From Pseudoalteromonas ostreae (GTDB lineage Bacteria > Pseudomonadota > Gammaproteobacteria > Enterobacterales > Alteromonadaceae): a stretch of DNA of 64,000 nucleotides. The position numbers and the translations under genes were made by a program. Below are positions 1-7,925 of the stretch, piece by piece (positions within the stretch are counted from its first letter, which is position 1; the number at the start of each line of letters is the position of its first letter). Where the stretch lies: positions 1 to 64,000 of the forward strand of contig NZ_JAGPYN010000002.1 of assembly GCF_018069805.1 (NCBI RefSeq), given 5' to 3'. Below the pieces are notes generated by a model. That model saw nothing but the letters and a program-made list of their open reading frames with translations. It did not search any database and was not told the origin of the DNA.

Positions 1-289
1 CCTAAGGACATGCTCAATGAATTCTGAATTATTTGTTTTTGTTGCCAAAAACGAATTGACTGTGCGTTATTATTTTCACTTTTGAAAAAGTAAAATCAAA
101 ACAGCTCAAGGCTGAATCTTTTAATAACATATGGTCACTCAGTTTCAATTGAGACTCTAAATTTTTTGCGTCATCTAGCGAACTAGAATCTGCTGTTAGA
201 ACTCAATCTGTACGAGTGCCCACACAGATGATTGCTTTATATTGTTAAAGAACGTTGCGATTAAAGCGTTAAACTTTATCTCGCTAGGG
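1..289 (-). other. 16S rRNA leader of an rRNA operon; 16S gene lies left of the window
   Basis: Read on the minus strand, this stretch contains a boxA-like element followed by ATCTGTGTGGGCACTCG, the hallmark of gammaproteobacterial 16S leaders. Further on come AGTCTCAA and ATTCATTGAGC blocks like those in the E. coli rrn leader shortly before mature 16S. The structural gene should begin just beyond position 1. No rRNA sequence itself is in the window. The identification rests on remembered E. coli leader sequence. Confidence 0.85.
241..254 (-). promoter_or_regulatory. boxA antitermination element of the rrn leader
   Basis: The minus strand reads CGTTCTTTAACAAT, close to the rrn boxA consensus TGCTCTTTAACAAT bound as RNA by NusB/NusE. 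It lies about 40 nt downstream of the proximal promoter and before the GTGTGGGCACTCG leader block, the usual order. nusB itself is at 37066-37476. Confidence 0.8.
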
Positions 290-295
290 CTTCGC

Positions 296-323
296 ATCTT
301 ACACTTTCCTATTTTTTTGTCAA
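296..323 (-). promoter_or_regulatory. rrn promoter P2-like (proximal)
   Basis: The minus strand has a perfect -35 TTGACA (318-323), a 16-nt spacer and -10 TAAGAT (296-301), followed by a GC-rich discriminator GCGAAGCCC typical of stringently controlled stable-RNA promoters. An A/T-rich tract at 324-362 lies upstream where an UP element would be. Transcription would start near 289 and run leftwards into the 16S gene. Confidence 0.85.
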
Positions 324-429
324 CACTTAATTTTAAACTTTATTAAAAATTTAAAATTAAGTTTTACTCGACTAACTAAGTGACTCTTGCCTCGCTAAGC
401 GTTGCTGTCTGCCGTCTCAGTGGGGTCGA

Positions 430-457
430 ATTATAGGGCGCGGCGAATTTTACGCAA
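430..457 (-). promoter_or_regulatory. rrn promoter P1-like (distal)
   Basis: The minus strand has -35 TTGCGT (452-457), a 16-nt GC-rich spacer and a perfect -10 TATAAT (430-435), followed by TCGACCCC. Two tandem strong promoters pointing the same way, about 130 bp apart, match the P1/P2 arrangement of rrn operons. Confidence 0.8.
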
Positions 458-612
458 GCGTTTTTTAAAGAAAACTTGAAATAAAGTACTGTTCGTTCAA
501 TTTACACGCTAAACACACTAAAACCCTTGGTCAACTGTACAAAATAACAACGACTTTTCCCTGAAAGGATCTTCAGTATTATCTATTATCGATATTTCGC
601 AAGTTTTGGCAT

Positions 613-641
613 AAAAAAGCGCCATTAACTTCGGCGCTTTC
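613..641 (-). terminator. Rho-independent terminator of cnoX
   Basis: The minus strand reads GCGCC, a 9-nt loop, GGCGC and then TTTTTT. It sits 23 bp past the cnoX stop codon and insulates that gene from the rrn promoters running the same way. Confidence 0.85.
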
Positions 642-663
642 CATAAAACAAAATAAAAACGTG

Positions 664-1521
664 TTAATAGAGGATACTGTAAAGCTTTCTTCTATATTTT
701 GCCGCTAAACTATCACCATCCGGTAAAGAGGCAATAATAGCTAAATAACTTACCTTGGCATCGGCAAAATTCAAATCTTTTTTCAACACTGTAAATAGTA
801 ACTCTAACGCTTGCTCTTTTTTGCCTGCTTGGTCGTATGCTGCACTTAGTTCAACTTTTAACTCAAGATCGTTAGGATACTTTTCAACTTTCGCTTGTAA
901 TGCTTTTAGCTCTGGCGATTCTTGTGCTTGCAGTGCTTGTGCGCACTTTGCTTGAATATTGGTAAAGTATGCATCTTGCTCATTTTCATTTACTGAAGCT
1001 AACAAAGCTTGCGCGTCATCCAGTTTATGAATTTGAATGCATATATCTGCCAATACTAATTTTATACGCGCATTTGTATTGTCTAATTCGTAAGCCTGCT
1101 TGGCAAAATTAAACGCTTGATTTAAATCCTGAGCGATCAGTGCTTGCTTGGCTTGTTCTAACAACATTTCATGAGGCTGCGGTAAATGTTTACTTAACGC
1201 TTCTCTGATTTGAGTTTCAGCTTGTGCACCGGCTAACACATCAACAGGCGCTGAGTCTTTTAATAGCACTAAGGTTGGTAATGTTTGTAGTCCAACTTGC
1301 TGTGCTAGTTGTGCTGCGAGTGCTTGCTCTAAATCACAATCTAATGTGGCAACTAATATATAGTCACCATAATCTTTGGCTATTGTCTGTAAAATAGCAG
1401 CTTGAGATTGACACTCTGGACTTTGTGCTGAAAAGAAACTTAACAGGACTAGTTTTTGTTGTGATGTTTCACCCAGCACTTGTTGAAGATTTTGCGAATT
1501 AACATTTACCATATTATTCAT
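664..1521 (-). CDS. cnoX: Thioredoxin-fold/TPR chaperedoxin CnoX (YbbN)
   Basis: This is a cytoplasmic YbbN/CnoX homologue: an N-terminal thioredoxin fold (about residues 5-110) followed by TPR-like helices to a conserved C-terminus ending KYRRKLYSILY, almost the E. coli ending. In E. coli the protein protects and hands substrates to GroEL and DnaK. The thioredoxin active site is SPEC, so only the second cysteine of CxxC remains; E. coli YbbN also has an SxxC site, so it should not be a normal disulfide reductase. The open frame extends upstream to a TTG at 1569. The ATG at 1521 (MNNMVNVNSQNLQQVL) aligns with the E. coli start and is chosen here. It is divergent from the M20 gene across 86 bp. 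Confidence 0.9.
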   Translation of the reverse strand: MNNMVNVNSQNLQQVLGETSQQKLVLLSFFSAQSPECQSQAAILQTIAKDYGDYILVATLDCDLEQALAAQLAQQVGLQTLPTLVLLKDSAPVDVLAGAQAETQIREALSKHLPQPHEMLLEQAKQALIAQDLNQAFNFAKQAYELDNTNARIKLVLADICIQIHKLDDAQALLASVNENEQDAYFTNIQAKCAQALQAQESPELKALQAKVEKYPNDLELKVELSAAYDQAGKKEQALELLFTVLKKDLNFADAKVSYLAIIASLPDGDSLAAKYRRKLYSILY

Positions 1522-1607
1522 TGCTATTGATTGCCATATCAGACTATTTAGGGTTTTATATGGAGGCAAACATAATAATTACAAGCCATAAATCAAAAAG
1601 GTCTTTT

Positions 1608-2918
1608 ATGAAATTTCATAGTCTATACGCTGCCCTTATACTGCTTAGTCCATTAGCAAGCTCAACAACCTTGGAGCTGAAGTTAGATAAAACGATGCCT
1701 GCCATTGAAAAGTTTTACTTAGATTTACACCAATCCCCAGAACTTTCATACCATGAGCAAGAAACGGGAAAAAAGCTTGCCACCAAATTACGTGCGCTTG
1801 GCTATGAGGTGAGTGACAATGTGGGTGGCTTTGGTGTAGTGGGCTTATATAAAAATGGTGATGGCCCGACAATAATGATCCGTACTGATACAGACGGCTT
1901 ACCAATCATAGAACAAACTGGTAAATCATATGCTTCAACAGTCACTGTTATAAATAATGAAGGAGCAAACGTTGGTGTGATGCACGGATGTGGTCATGAT
2001 ATTCATATGAGTTCATTTATTGGTACTGCGCAACAATTAATGCTACATAAAGATGCATGGCAAGGAACCTTAATGATGGTGGCACAACCTGCTGAAGAGG
2101 TGGGAGGCGGTGCAAAAGCGATGCTCAAAGAAGGTTTATTTAGTAAATATCCGACTCCTGATCACGTTATCGCTTTGCATGTTAGTGCGAGTGTTCCCGC
2201 AGGACAAGTCAGTATGAAAAATGAGTACACCATGGCCAGTGTGGATTCAGTAGATATTACGGTTAAAGGTAAAGGTGGTCATGGTGCTTACCCACATATG
2301 ACTATTGACCCTGTTGTTATCGCATCACGAATAGTGTTGGCACTGCAAACAATTACCAGTCGCGAATTATCACCTCTTGAACCCTCAGTAATTACAGTGG
2401 GTTCAATTCACGGTGGAGCTAAACATAATGTAATTTCGAATGAAGTAAAGCTACAGCTGACACTTAGAAGTTATAATCCTAAAATTCGCGAGCAACAAAT
2501 TGCAGCTATAAAACGTATAACTAAAGGCATTGCATTAAGTGCAGGATTGGATGAAAGCTTAATACCTGCGGTTTATGTACATGAAGATGAGTCAATCCCA
2601 TCTACATATAACGACCCTGCACAAACTAATATTGTACGTAATGCGATTAGCTCGGCGATTGGACAAAGTAATGTGCTTGAAACCGAAGCGGTTATGGCAG
2701 GGGAAGATTTTGGTTTATATGGCCGCACAGATAAAAACATCCCTATCACCTTATTTTGGTTAGGTGGTGTAGAGCAAGCTAAATATCAAGCGGCACAAAC
2801 ATCAGGGGCAACTTTACCTTCACTACATTCAAGTAAATTTGCACCTGACTATAAAGTTGCAATCCCCACAGGTATCACTGCGATGAGTAACGCTGCGGTG
2901 GCTTTGTTTAATCAATAA
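1608..2918 (+). CDS. Exported M20D-family amidohydrolase
   Basis: This is a zinc or manganese amidohydrolase of the M20D group (hippurate and indole-acetyl-amino-acid hydrolases), which cleaves N-acyl amino acids or similar amides. Visible metal-site motifs are GCGHDIHM, PAEEVGGGAKAML and MAGEDFG; GKGGHGAYPH belongs to the dimerisation domain. The start MKFHSLYAALILLSPLASS gives a signal peptide and is preceded by AAAGG seven bases upstream. The frame is open back to 1521, but that extension overlaps cnoX and hides the signal peptide, so it is rejected. The mature enzyme is probably periplasmic. Substrate cannot be read from sequence. Length (436 aa) fits the family. Confidence 0.85.
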   Translation: MKFHSLYAALILLSPLASSTTLELKLDKTMPAIEKFYLDLHQSPELSYHEQETGKKLATKLRALGYEVSDNVGGFGVVGLYKNGDGPTIMIRTDTDGLPIIEQTGKSYASTVTVINNEGANVGVMHGCGHDIHMSSFIGTAQQLMLHKDAWQGTLMMVAQPAEEVGGGAKAMLKEGLFSKYPTPDHVIALHVSASVPAGQVSMKNEYTMASVDSVDITVKGKGGHGAYPHMTIDPVVIASRIVLALQTITSRELSPLEPSVITVGSIHGGAKHNVISNEVKLQLTLRSYNPKIREQQIAAIKRITKGIALSAGLDESLIPAVYVHEDESIPSTYNDPAQTNIVRNAISSAIGQSNVLETEAVMAGEDFGLYGRTDKNIPITLFWLGGVEQAKYQAAQTSGATLPSLHSSKFAPDYKVAIPTGITAMSNAAVALFNQ

Positions 2919-2934
2919 TCTTAGCAATGGATGA

Positions 2935-4845
2935 CTAAGCCGATTTTGTTTTTGGTTTAGTTTTTCTTGTAAAACGCCGCTTTTGCGGCGTTTTTGGTAA
3001 TTGTGCAAATACGTTGCTATCACAATTTTTGGCAAGTTCCACAAAAGCCGCTAAATCCACTAATAAAGGATTTAAAAATTGTTGATAACTCATTTGTTGT
3101 TCTGCTATGTCGCCCAACGATGCTTCCCATTTTGCGGTTAGGTCTGGGCTAGCTAAACCATGCGGTAACGCACTGATCAATGCTCTACCTGTATCGGTTG
3201 CTAAAATGAGTTTACCTTGACGTCTTAAAAATTGTCTTCTAAATAATAACTCTAAAATACCCGCTCTGGTTGCTTCGGTTCCTAAGCCGTCTGTTTCTTT
3301 GAGTATTTTTTTGATTTCTGGATCTTTAACGTACCGACTAATACCTGTCATTGCACTAAGCAGCGTTGCATCATTGAAATGAGCTGGCGGGCTGGTCATT
3401 TTATCAATTACTTCACCGCGTTCACACTGCAACTGTTGCCCTTTAATTAATGGCGGCAATATCTGCTCATCTTTTAATGCGGTTTTTCCCATTAACGCTT
3501 TAAAGCCTAAACTTACATCTTGTTTTGCGTTGGCTTTAAAAATACCACCATTAATTGTTATTTCAGCCTTTGTTTCATTATAAGTGTAGTCTGGGTAAAA
3601 CTGGATCAGATAATGACGGCTAATAAGACCATACACTTTACCTTCTTCAGCACTCAAACTTGCTGACTTTTGCTGCTTAGCGGTAGGAATAATGGCATGA
3701 TGCGCAGCCACCTTAGCGTCGTTAAAACACTTACTGCGTTTACTCACATCTGCGCCTTGGCAATGAGTGTCATTTTGCCCGCCATTGATAGCAATTGCCT
3801 TTATTATACTGGCTGCTTCTTGGTGATGATCTTTGGGTAAGTAACGATTGTCTGAACGTGGATAGGTAATTAGCTTGTGACGCTCATATAAATTTTGACA
3901 AATATCCAATACCTTTTGTGCAGGCATTGAAAAAGCTTTCGCAGCATCAATTTGTAACGCTGACAAATTATACGGCAAAGGTGCTTGTTGCTTTTTCTGC
4001 TTTTTTTCAAGCGCCGTAACTTCACCTGATTGATTAGAAATTCGCGACGCAACATTCTCAGCAAGGCCTCGATGGAGCACTCGCCCCTCTTCATCTTGAT
4101 AAGGTTCACACGCTTTGCTTGGTTGCCACTTTGCTGTAAACGGCTCTTTATTTTCGGTACTTAAATGGGCTAATACTTCATAAAAAGGTTTTGGCACAAA
4201 ATTAGCAATCTCGTTATCACGCTGAACCACCAATCCTAATATTGGTGTTTGTACACGCCCTACTGATAATACATTACCAAACCCTGCTTTTTGACCTGCA
4301 AGCGTATAGGCGCGCGTTAAATTCATACCAAACAGCCAATCAGCTCGCGAACGCGCCAAAGCAGATACACTAAGTGGAATAAATTCACGGTTTGAGCGAA
4401 CGTTTTGCAGCGACTTTTTAACCGCGCTAACATTCAAATCACTGATCAATAAACGTTGAATTTGCTGTTTTTTGGCTTGGCTAAGTTTAACTTGCTCAAT
4501 CACCTCATCAACAAGTAATTGCCCTTCTCGGTCTGGATCACCAGCATGAACAAGTTGATCAGCTTGTTTAATTAACTTTTTAAGGACCGTAAGTTGCTTA
4601 CGAGTTTTAGATTTTGCTTTTAACTGCCATTGCTGTGGGATAATCGGTAAGTCATCAAAGCGCCATTTTTTATATTGCTCATTATAATCATCAGGCTCTG
4701 CTTGCTCGAGCAAGTGACCTATACACCAAGAAACACAATCGCCATTAGCCACTTCAATATAGCCATCATGTTTTTTATGAGGCTTTGGTAGCGCATCGGC
4801 AATGGCACGACCTAAAGATGGCTTCTCGGCTATATAAAGTTTCAT
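2935..4845 (-). CDS. topB: DNA topoisomerase III
   Basis: A type IA topoisomerase that passes single strands through a transient break and decatenates replication intermediates. The Toprim domain is N-terminal (IAEKPSLGRAIA, then HAGDPDREGQLLVDE with the acidic metal site). The catalytic tyrosine is in ITYPRSDNRYL, and SVGRVQTPIL is a further type IA motif. At 636 aa it is close to E. coli TopB (about 650) and lacks C-terminal zinc fingers, ending in a lysine/arginine-rich tail as TopB does. It converges on the M20 gene with 16 bp between stops, and that gene's terminator lies inside its 3' end. Confidence 0.95.
   Translation of the reverse strand: MKLYIAEKPSLGRAIADALPKPHKKHDGYIEVANGDCVSWCIGHLLEQAEPDDYNEQYKKWRFDDLPIIPQQWQLKAKSKTRKQLTVLKKLIKQADQLVHAGDPDREGQLLVDEVIEQVKLSQAKKQQIQRLLISDLNVSAVKKSLQNVRSNREFIPLSVSALARSRADWLFGMNLTRAYTLAGQKAGFGNVLSVGRVQTPILGLVVQRDNEIANFVPKPFYEVLAHLSTENKEPFTAKWQPSKACEPYQDEEGRVLHRGLAENVASRISNQSGEVTALEKKQKKQQAPLPYNLSALQIDAAKAFSMPAQKVLDICQNLYERHKLITYPRSDNRYLPKDHHQEAASIIKAIAINGGQNDTHCQGADVSKRSKCFNDAKVAAHHAIIPTAKQQKSASLSAEEGKVYGLISRHYLIQFYPDYTYNETKAEITINGGIFKANAKQDVSLGFKALMGKTALKDEQILPPLIKGQQLQCERGEVIDKMTSPPAHFNDATLLSAMTGISRYVKDPEIKKILKETDGLGTEATRAGILELLFRRQFLRRQGKLILATDTGRALISALPHGLASPDLTAKWEASLGDIAEQQMSYQQFLNPLLVDLAAFVELAKNCDSNVFAQLPKTPQKRRFTRKTKPKTKSA
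2971..2996 (+). terminator. Terminator of the M20 gene, embedded in topB coding sequence
   Basis: AAAACGCCGC, a short T loop and GCGGCG followed by TTTTT form a strong hairpin with a T-run on the plus strand, 53 bp after the M20 stop. It falls wholly within the last codons of topB, where it encodes part of the basic tail. The minus strand also shows a T-run, but there it would lie before the topB stop. Confidence 0.7.
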
Positions 4846-4917
4846 AGGGCACTATCAACAACTGGTTATTTACACAGTAGTTTAGCACACGTAATTTAAT
4901 CTACAAATAGTTAATGA

Positions 4918-5400
4918 TTAGCTCTTTAGACTACGATTTTTTCGCATAAATAAATACAACAGAGGAAGGTAGCACACTACGACAGTGCCAATATTGATTA
5001 ACGGTAATAACGTTTTATATAGCATAGTGCTATACGATAAATCCCAAAGGTGGCGATCTACCAATCTAAATAATTGTAAGATAGGCGCACTAATTAAAAC
5101 CAATTGACCGATCACACTTTGCCAAAGATACACTTTATCTTTAATAGCCCAGTGAGCAATCAAAGCCATCCAAGCAATATCATTAAAAGCCCAAACTACA
5201 TAACGCCAAATATAAGGGTCATCTAACTCTCTAAGGCTTGAATAAATCACAGCGCCATACAAGAAGAAAACTGCTGTAATCAAGACAAAGCGTAATGCCA
5301 ACCAATCCTTACGTAAGTAAAATACAAAAATAGCTGGGAATAAAAATAACACCCAACTATTTTCGAGTATTTGCATACTACTATTAAACCATGTAGGCAT
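4918..5400 (-). CDS. Small multi-pass membrane protein of unknown function
   Basis: A 160-aa, strongly hydrophobic protein with about five predicted membrane segments (for example residues 15-30, 36-55, 75-90, 97-115 and 130-150) and a basic C-terminus MRKNRSLKS. I do not recognise the family. It starts eight bases after the stop of the 24-codon peptide gene and is probably co-transcribed with the two peptide genes upstream. Its own ribosome binding site is weak, which would fit translational coupling. A role with those peptides (transport, processing or immunity) is only a guess from position. Confidence 0.7.
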   Translation of the reverse strand: MPTWFNSSMQILENSWVLFLFPAIFVFYLRKDWLALRFVLITAVFFLYGAVIYSSLRELDDPYIWRYVVWAFNDIAWMALIAHWAIKDKVYLWQSVIGQLVLISAPILQLFRLVDRHLWDLSYSTMLYKTLLPLINIGTVVVCYLPLLYLFMRKNRSLKS

Positions 5401-5408
5401 AGAATTAC

Positions 5409-5483
5409 TTAATCTGGTTTTTTATCTTCATCCTGTCCGTTACCATTACCAGGCATGCAGCTAAATTTATCTAATTTTTTCAT
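5409..5483 (-). CDS. Tiny peptide gene 2 (24 aa), paralogue of the upstream gene
   Basis: A 24-codon reading frame beginning MKKLDKFSCMPGNGNG, with an acidic/lysine end DEDKKPD. Its ATG follows AGGA with eight bases between. It shares the pattern MK-x-(L/V)-DK-(F/Y)-S-x-MPGN and the tail (D/E)DKKPD with the gene just upstream at 5517-5624. Two independent frames preserving the same pattern behind good ribosome binding sites argue that both are translated. It lacks the last eleven residues of its paralogue. No function is known to me. Confidence 0.7.
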   Translation of the reverse strand: MKKLDKFSCMPGNGNGQDEDKKPD

Positions 5484-5516
5484 AATTGATATCCTGTGAT
5501 TAAGGGTTATTATTGC

Positions 5517-5624
5517 TTAGAAGAAAAGCTTCCACCAATCTTGAGCTTGGTCGTCTGGTTTTTTATCATCATCGCCACCAGAACAATTGCCCGGCATATA
5601 GCTATATTTATCAACGTTTTTCAT
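5517..5624 (-). CDS. Tiny peptide gene 1 (35 aa)
   Basis: A 35-codon reading frame beginning MKNVDKYSYMPGNCSGG, continuing with an acidic stretch (DDD, then KKPDD) and ending in the aromatic tail DWWKLFF. A GGAG sits seven bases before the ATG. It is paralogous to the 24-codon gene 33 bp downstream. It lies between pomB (stop 63 bp upstream, no terminator visible between) and the membrane protein gene at 4918-5400. There is no hydrophobic signal sequence. Options include a peptide precursor, a small regulatory protein or a stator accessory; none is supported beyond the pattern. Confidence 0.7.
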   Translation of the reverse strand: MKNVDKYSYMPGNCSGGDDDKKPDDQAQDWWKLFF

Positions 5625-5687
5625 CAGACACTCCGTTACACTTGTTAAAAACTACTTTAAGCTAAATTAGGTACTTTGCCAAGCATC

Positions 5688-6608
5688 TTAACGAACATCA
5701 ATCGGATCTGACTCTTTAGCCTTACCTTGCATGATTGAAATTTCCACGCGGCGATTACGTCGTCTATCCGCATCAGAATCATTTGGAACAAGTGGTCGAG
5801 TTTCGGCATGACCGACAACAACCATTCTGGTTTTATCAAAGCCTTGCGCTTTTTGCATTTCAGTTGCAACCGCAACTGCACGCTTCGATGATAAATCCCA
5901 GTTATTGGTATACAGCTCGTTGGATACTTGAAAATCATCAGTATGACCAGACACCGTAATTTCCCCTGGCACATCTTTTAAAAGCGTGGCTATATCGCGA
6001 ATAATTGGTTTGAATTTAGGCTGTAAAAATGCACTGCCAGATGGAAATGAACCATTTTCACGAATACGAATAATTATTTGCTGACCTAATGATTCCAACT
6101 CAACAGCACCATCCATGATTTGTTGTTCCAATTGCTGGGCTATCTTTTTAACTAACTCATTAACCTGCTCTTGATCAGCTGCAGAAATAGATTGTTCTGA
6201 TGCTTGTTGTTGCGCCGTACTTTGTGACTCACCACCACGCTTATTACCCCGTTGCTCTTGACGACCGCCAGCAGAGCTTTCATCACCGGCCTGAAACTCA
6301 AGCATTTGCTGAGTCATTTCGACAGTTTGCTGTTGAATGGTTTCGATTGGGGTAGGTTCAGGTTTACCTGGGGTGAACTCCATCGCGATAACAGATGTTC
6401 CTTTAGGGATATCTTTTACTTCTATTTTATTTTGTACACCAAAGGCAAACTTCATTGAGCCTGCGATTTGTTTAAATTTAAGTACATCCATTTCTGAAAA
6501 CGCGAGTAAAAGTACAAAGAAGCACATCAATAATGACATCAAATCCGCGAAGGTACCCATCCATGCTGGTAACCCGGGTGGTGGACACTTGCACTCTTGA
6601 TCTGACAT
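5688..6608 (-). CDS. pomB: Flagellar stator protein PomB (MotB family)
   Basis: PomB is the peptidoglycan-anchored half of the ion-driven flagellar stator. The N-terminus contains CPPPGLPAWMGTFADLMSLL, nearly identical to Vibrio PomB as I remember it, with the ion-binding aspartate in FADLM inside the single membrane helix. Next come a plug/linker region (about residues 45-165, Gln/Glu/Ser-rich) and an OmpA-like domain with SGHTDD and RRRNRRVEI for peptidoglycan binding. The Pom-type N-terminus suggests sodium coupling. It lies two bases after pomA in the same operon. Confidence 0.95.
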   Translation of the reverse strand: MSDQECKCPPPGLPAWMGTFADLMSLLMCFFVLLLAFSEMDVLKFKQIAGSMKFAFGVQNKIEVKDIPKGTSVIAMEFTPGKPEPTPIETIQQQTVEMTQQMLEFQAGDESSAGGRQEQRGNKRGGESQSTAQQQASEQSISAADQEQVNELVKKIAQQLEQQIMDGAVELESLGQQIIIRIRENGSFPSGSAFLQPKFKPIIRDIATLLKDVPGEITVSGHTDDFQVSNELYTNNWDLSSKRAVAVATEMQKAQGFDKTRMVVVGHAETRPLVPNDSDADRRRNRRVEISIMQGKAKESDPIDVR

Positions 6609-6610
6609 GC

Positions 6611-7378
6611 TTACTCCTCAGTATCCACTTTTCGTTTTGATTCAGCGAGGTAGTTTTTCAAAATACCTTCGATGACTTTTGGATTTTGGCCATCTTGTAT
6701 ACCTAATACCGCATCTAAAATTAGCCGCTGATTCATTGCTTCTTCGTCTTTACGTAGCTCTAATTTAACTTGAATAGGTATCGCAACCACATTAGCTAAA
6801 AATGCACCGTATAACGTTGTTAACAGTGCTACCGCCATCGCAGGACCAATCGCTTTAGGGTCATCCATATTCGACAACATCGCAACTAGACCAATCAAAG
6901 TACCAATCATACCCATAGCAGGTGCAATATCGGCAAGCGCTTTAAACAAACCGGCCCCCGATTCATGACGAGTAGAGGTAAGAGAAATATCTTTTTGCAA
7001 GGTGGCACGAACAACATCAGCGTCATGACCATCAACAAGCATATCAACCCCTTTACGCATAAACGCATTGGGTATTTCAGCTTCTTCTAGTGCTAAAAAT
7101 CCGCCTTTACGGGCAGAGTCTGCAAGTTCAACTGCTTTTTCGATAAGCTCTTCAGGTGACTCTATTTTGAACATGAAGGCTTTAGCCGCGACTTTACCGA
7201 TACCGAGGAATTGACTCATCGTATAGTTTGATAACACAATAAAAATCGAACCACCGAAAACAATAACCACCGATGGCGTGTTATAAAACATAGCCACTTC
7301 GCCGCCACTACTTAGTACCATTGACATAGCAATAAGACCAATAGCTCCGAGAATACCTATAATGGTTGCTAAATCCAC
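6611..7378 (-). CDS. pomA: Flagellar stator protein PomA (MotA family)
   Basis: PomA forms the channel and torque-generating half of the stator with PomB. It has four hydrophobic segments (about residues 1-20, 30-50, 150-175 and 182-205) and a charged cytoplasmic loop between the second and third, as in MotA/PomA, at the family length of 255 aa. The start is GTG at 7378 behind a strong CTGGAGGGG site. It is the first gene of pomA-pomB and divergent from xseB across 300 bp. Confidence 0.95.
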   Translation of the reverse strand: MDLATIIGILGAIGLIAMSMVLSSGGEVAMFYNTPSVVIVFGGSIFIVLSNYTMSQFLGIGKVAAKAFMFKIESPEELIEKAVELADSARKGGFLALEEAEIPNAFMRKGVDMLVDGHDADVVRATLQKDISLTSTRHESGAGLFKALADIAPAMGMIGTLIGLVAMLSNMDDPKAIGPAMAVALLTTLYGAFLANVVAIPIQVKLELRKDEEAMNQRLILDAVLGIQDGQNPKVIEGILKNYLAESKRKVDTEE

Positions 7379-7615
7379 TTACCCCTCCAGAGGAATCGAT
7401 GCTTTGCTGCTACCAGCAACAAATTTTTATTATTAACAGCTTATCGGCAATCTATTGAATTACTTAAACCATTTAATGAAAAAAATGAAATGAAAGTTTT
7501 CAATCCTATTTGGTATTTTAAGCTACCATTAATAACCTGCAAAGTTTAAGTTAAGGTATAAATAATTAAAAATGGCAAGAAAACAATTAATTATTCAAAA
7601 AAAATGCATCACCCT

Positions 7616-7644
7616 TTGACCTAGTTTAGCATTCCCCCTAAAAT
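7616..7644 (+). promoter_or_regulatory. Sigma-70 promoter of xseB-ispA-dxs
   Basis: TTGACC (7616-7621), a 17-nt spacer and TAAAAT (7639-7644) lie 35 bp before the xseB start codon. The rest of the 300-bp gap from 7379 is A/T-rich and must also hold the pomA promoter, which I could not place. Confidence 0.7.
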
Positions 7645-7679
7645 TGGCCTCACATTTCTATCATCTAAGTTAAATCAGT

Positions 7680-7922
7680 ATGGCGACGAAAAAACCAGAA
7701 AACCTAAGCTTCGAGCAAGCGCTTGATGAATTATCCTTAATCGTCACAGAAATGGAGCAGGGAGAGCTTTCCCTTGAGCAATCGTTGAAACAGTTTGAAC
7801 GCGGCATTGCTTTAGCCGGCGCATCTTCAAGTAAGTTACAACAAGCTGAACAAAAAGTAGCGATTTTATTGGGAAGTGATAGTCAGTCACCACTTACTAA
7901 CTTTGATAATGATTTGGAATAA
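7680..7922 (+). CDS. xseB: Exodeoxyribonuclease VII small subunit
   Basis: XseB associates with XseA to form exonuclease VII, which degrades single-stranded DNA. The 80-aa protein has the family core LSFEQALDELSLIVTEMEQG and LSLEQSLKQFERG, two helices. It is the first gene of the conserved xseB-ispA-dxs block and is followed after three bases by ispA. Confidence 0.95.
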   Translation: MATKKPENLSFEQALDELSLIVTEMEQGELSLEQSLKQFERGIALAGASSSKLQQAEQKVAILLGSDSQSPLTNFDNDLE

Positions 7923-7925
7923 CGG

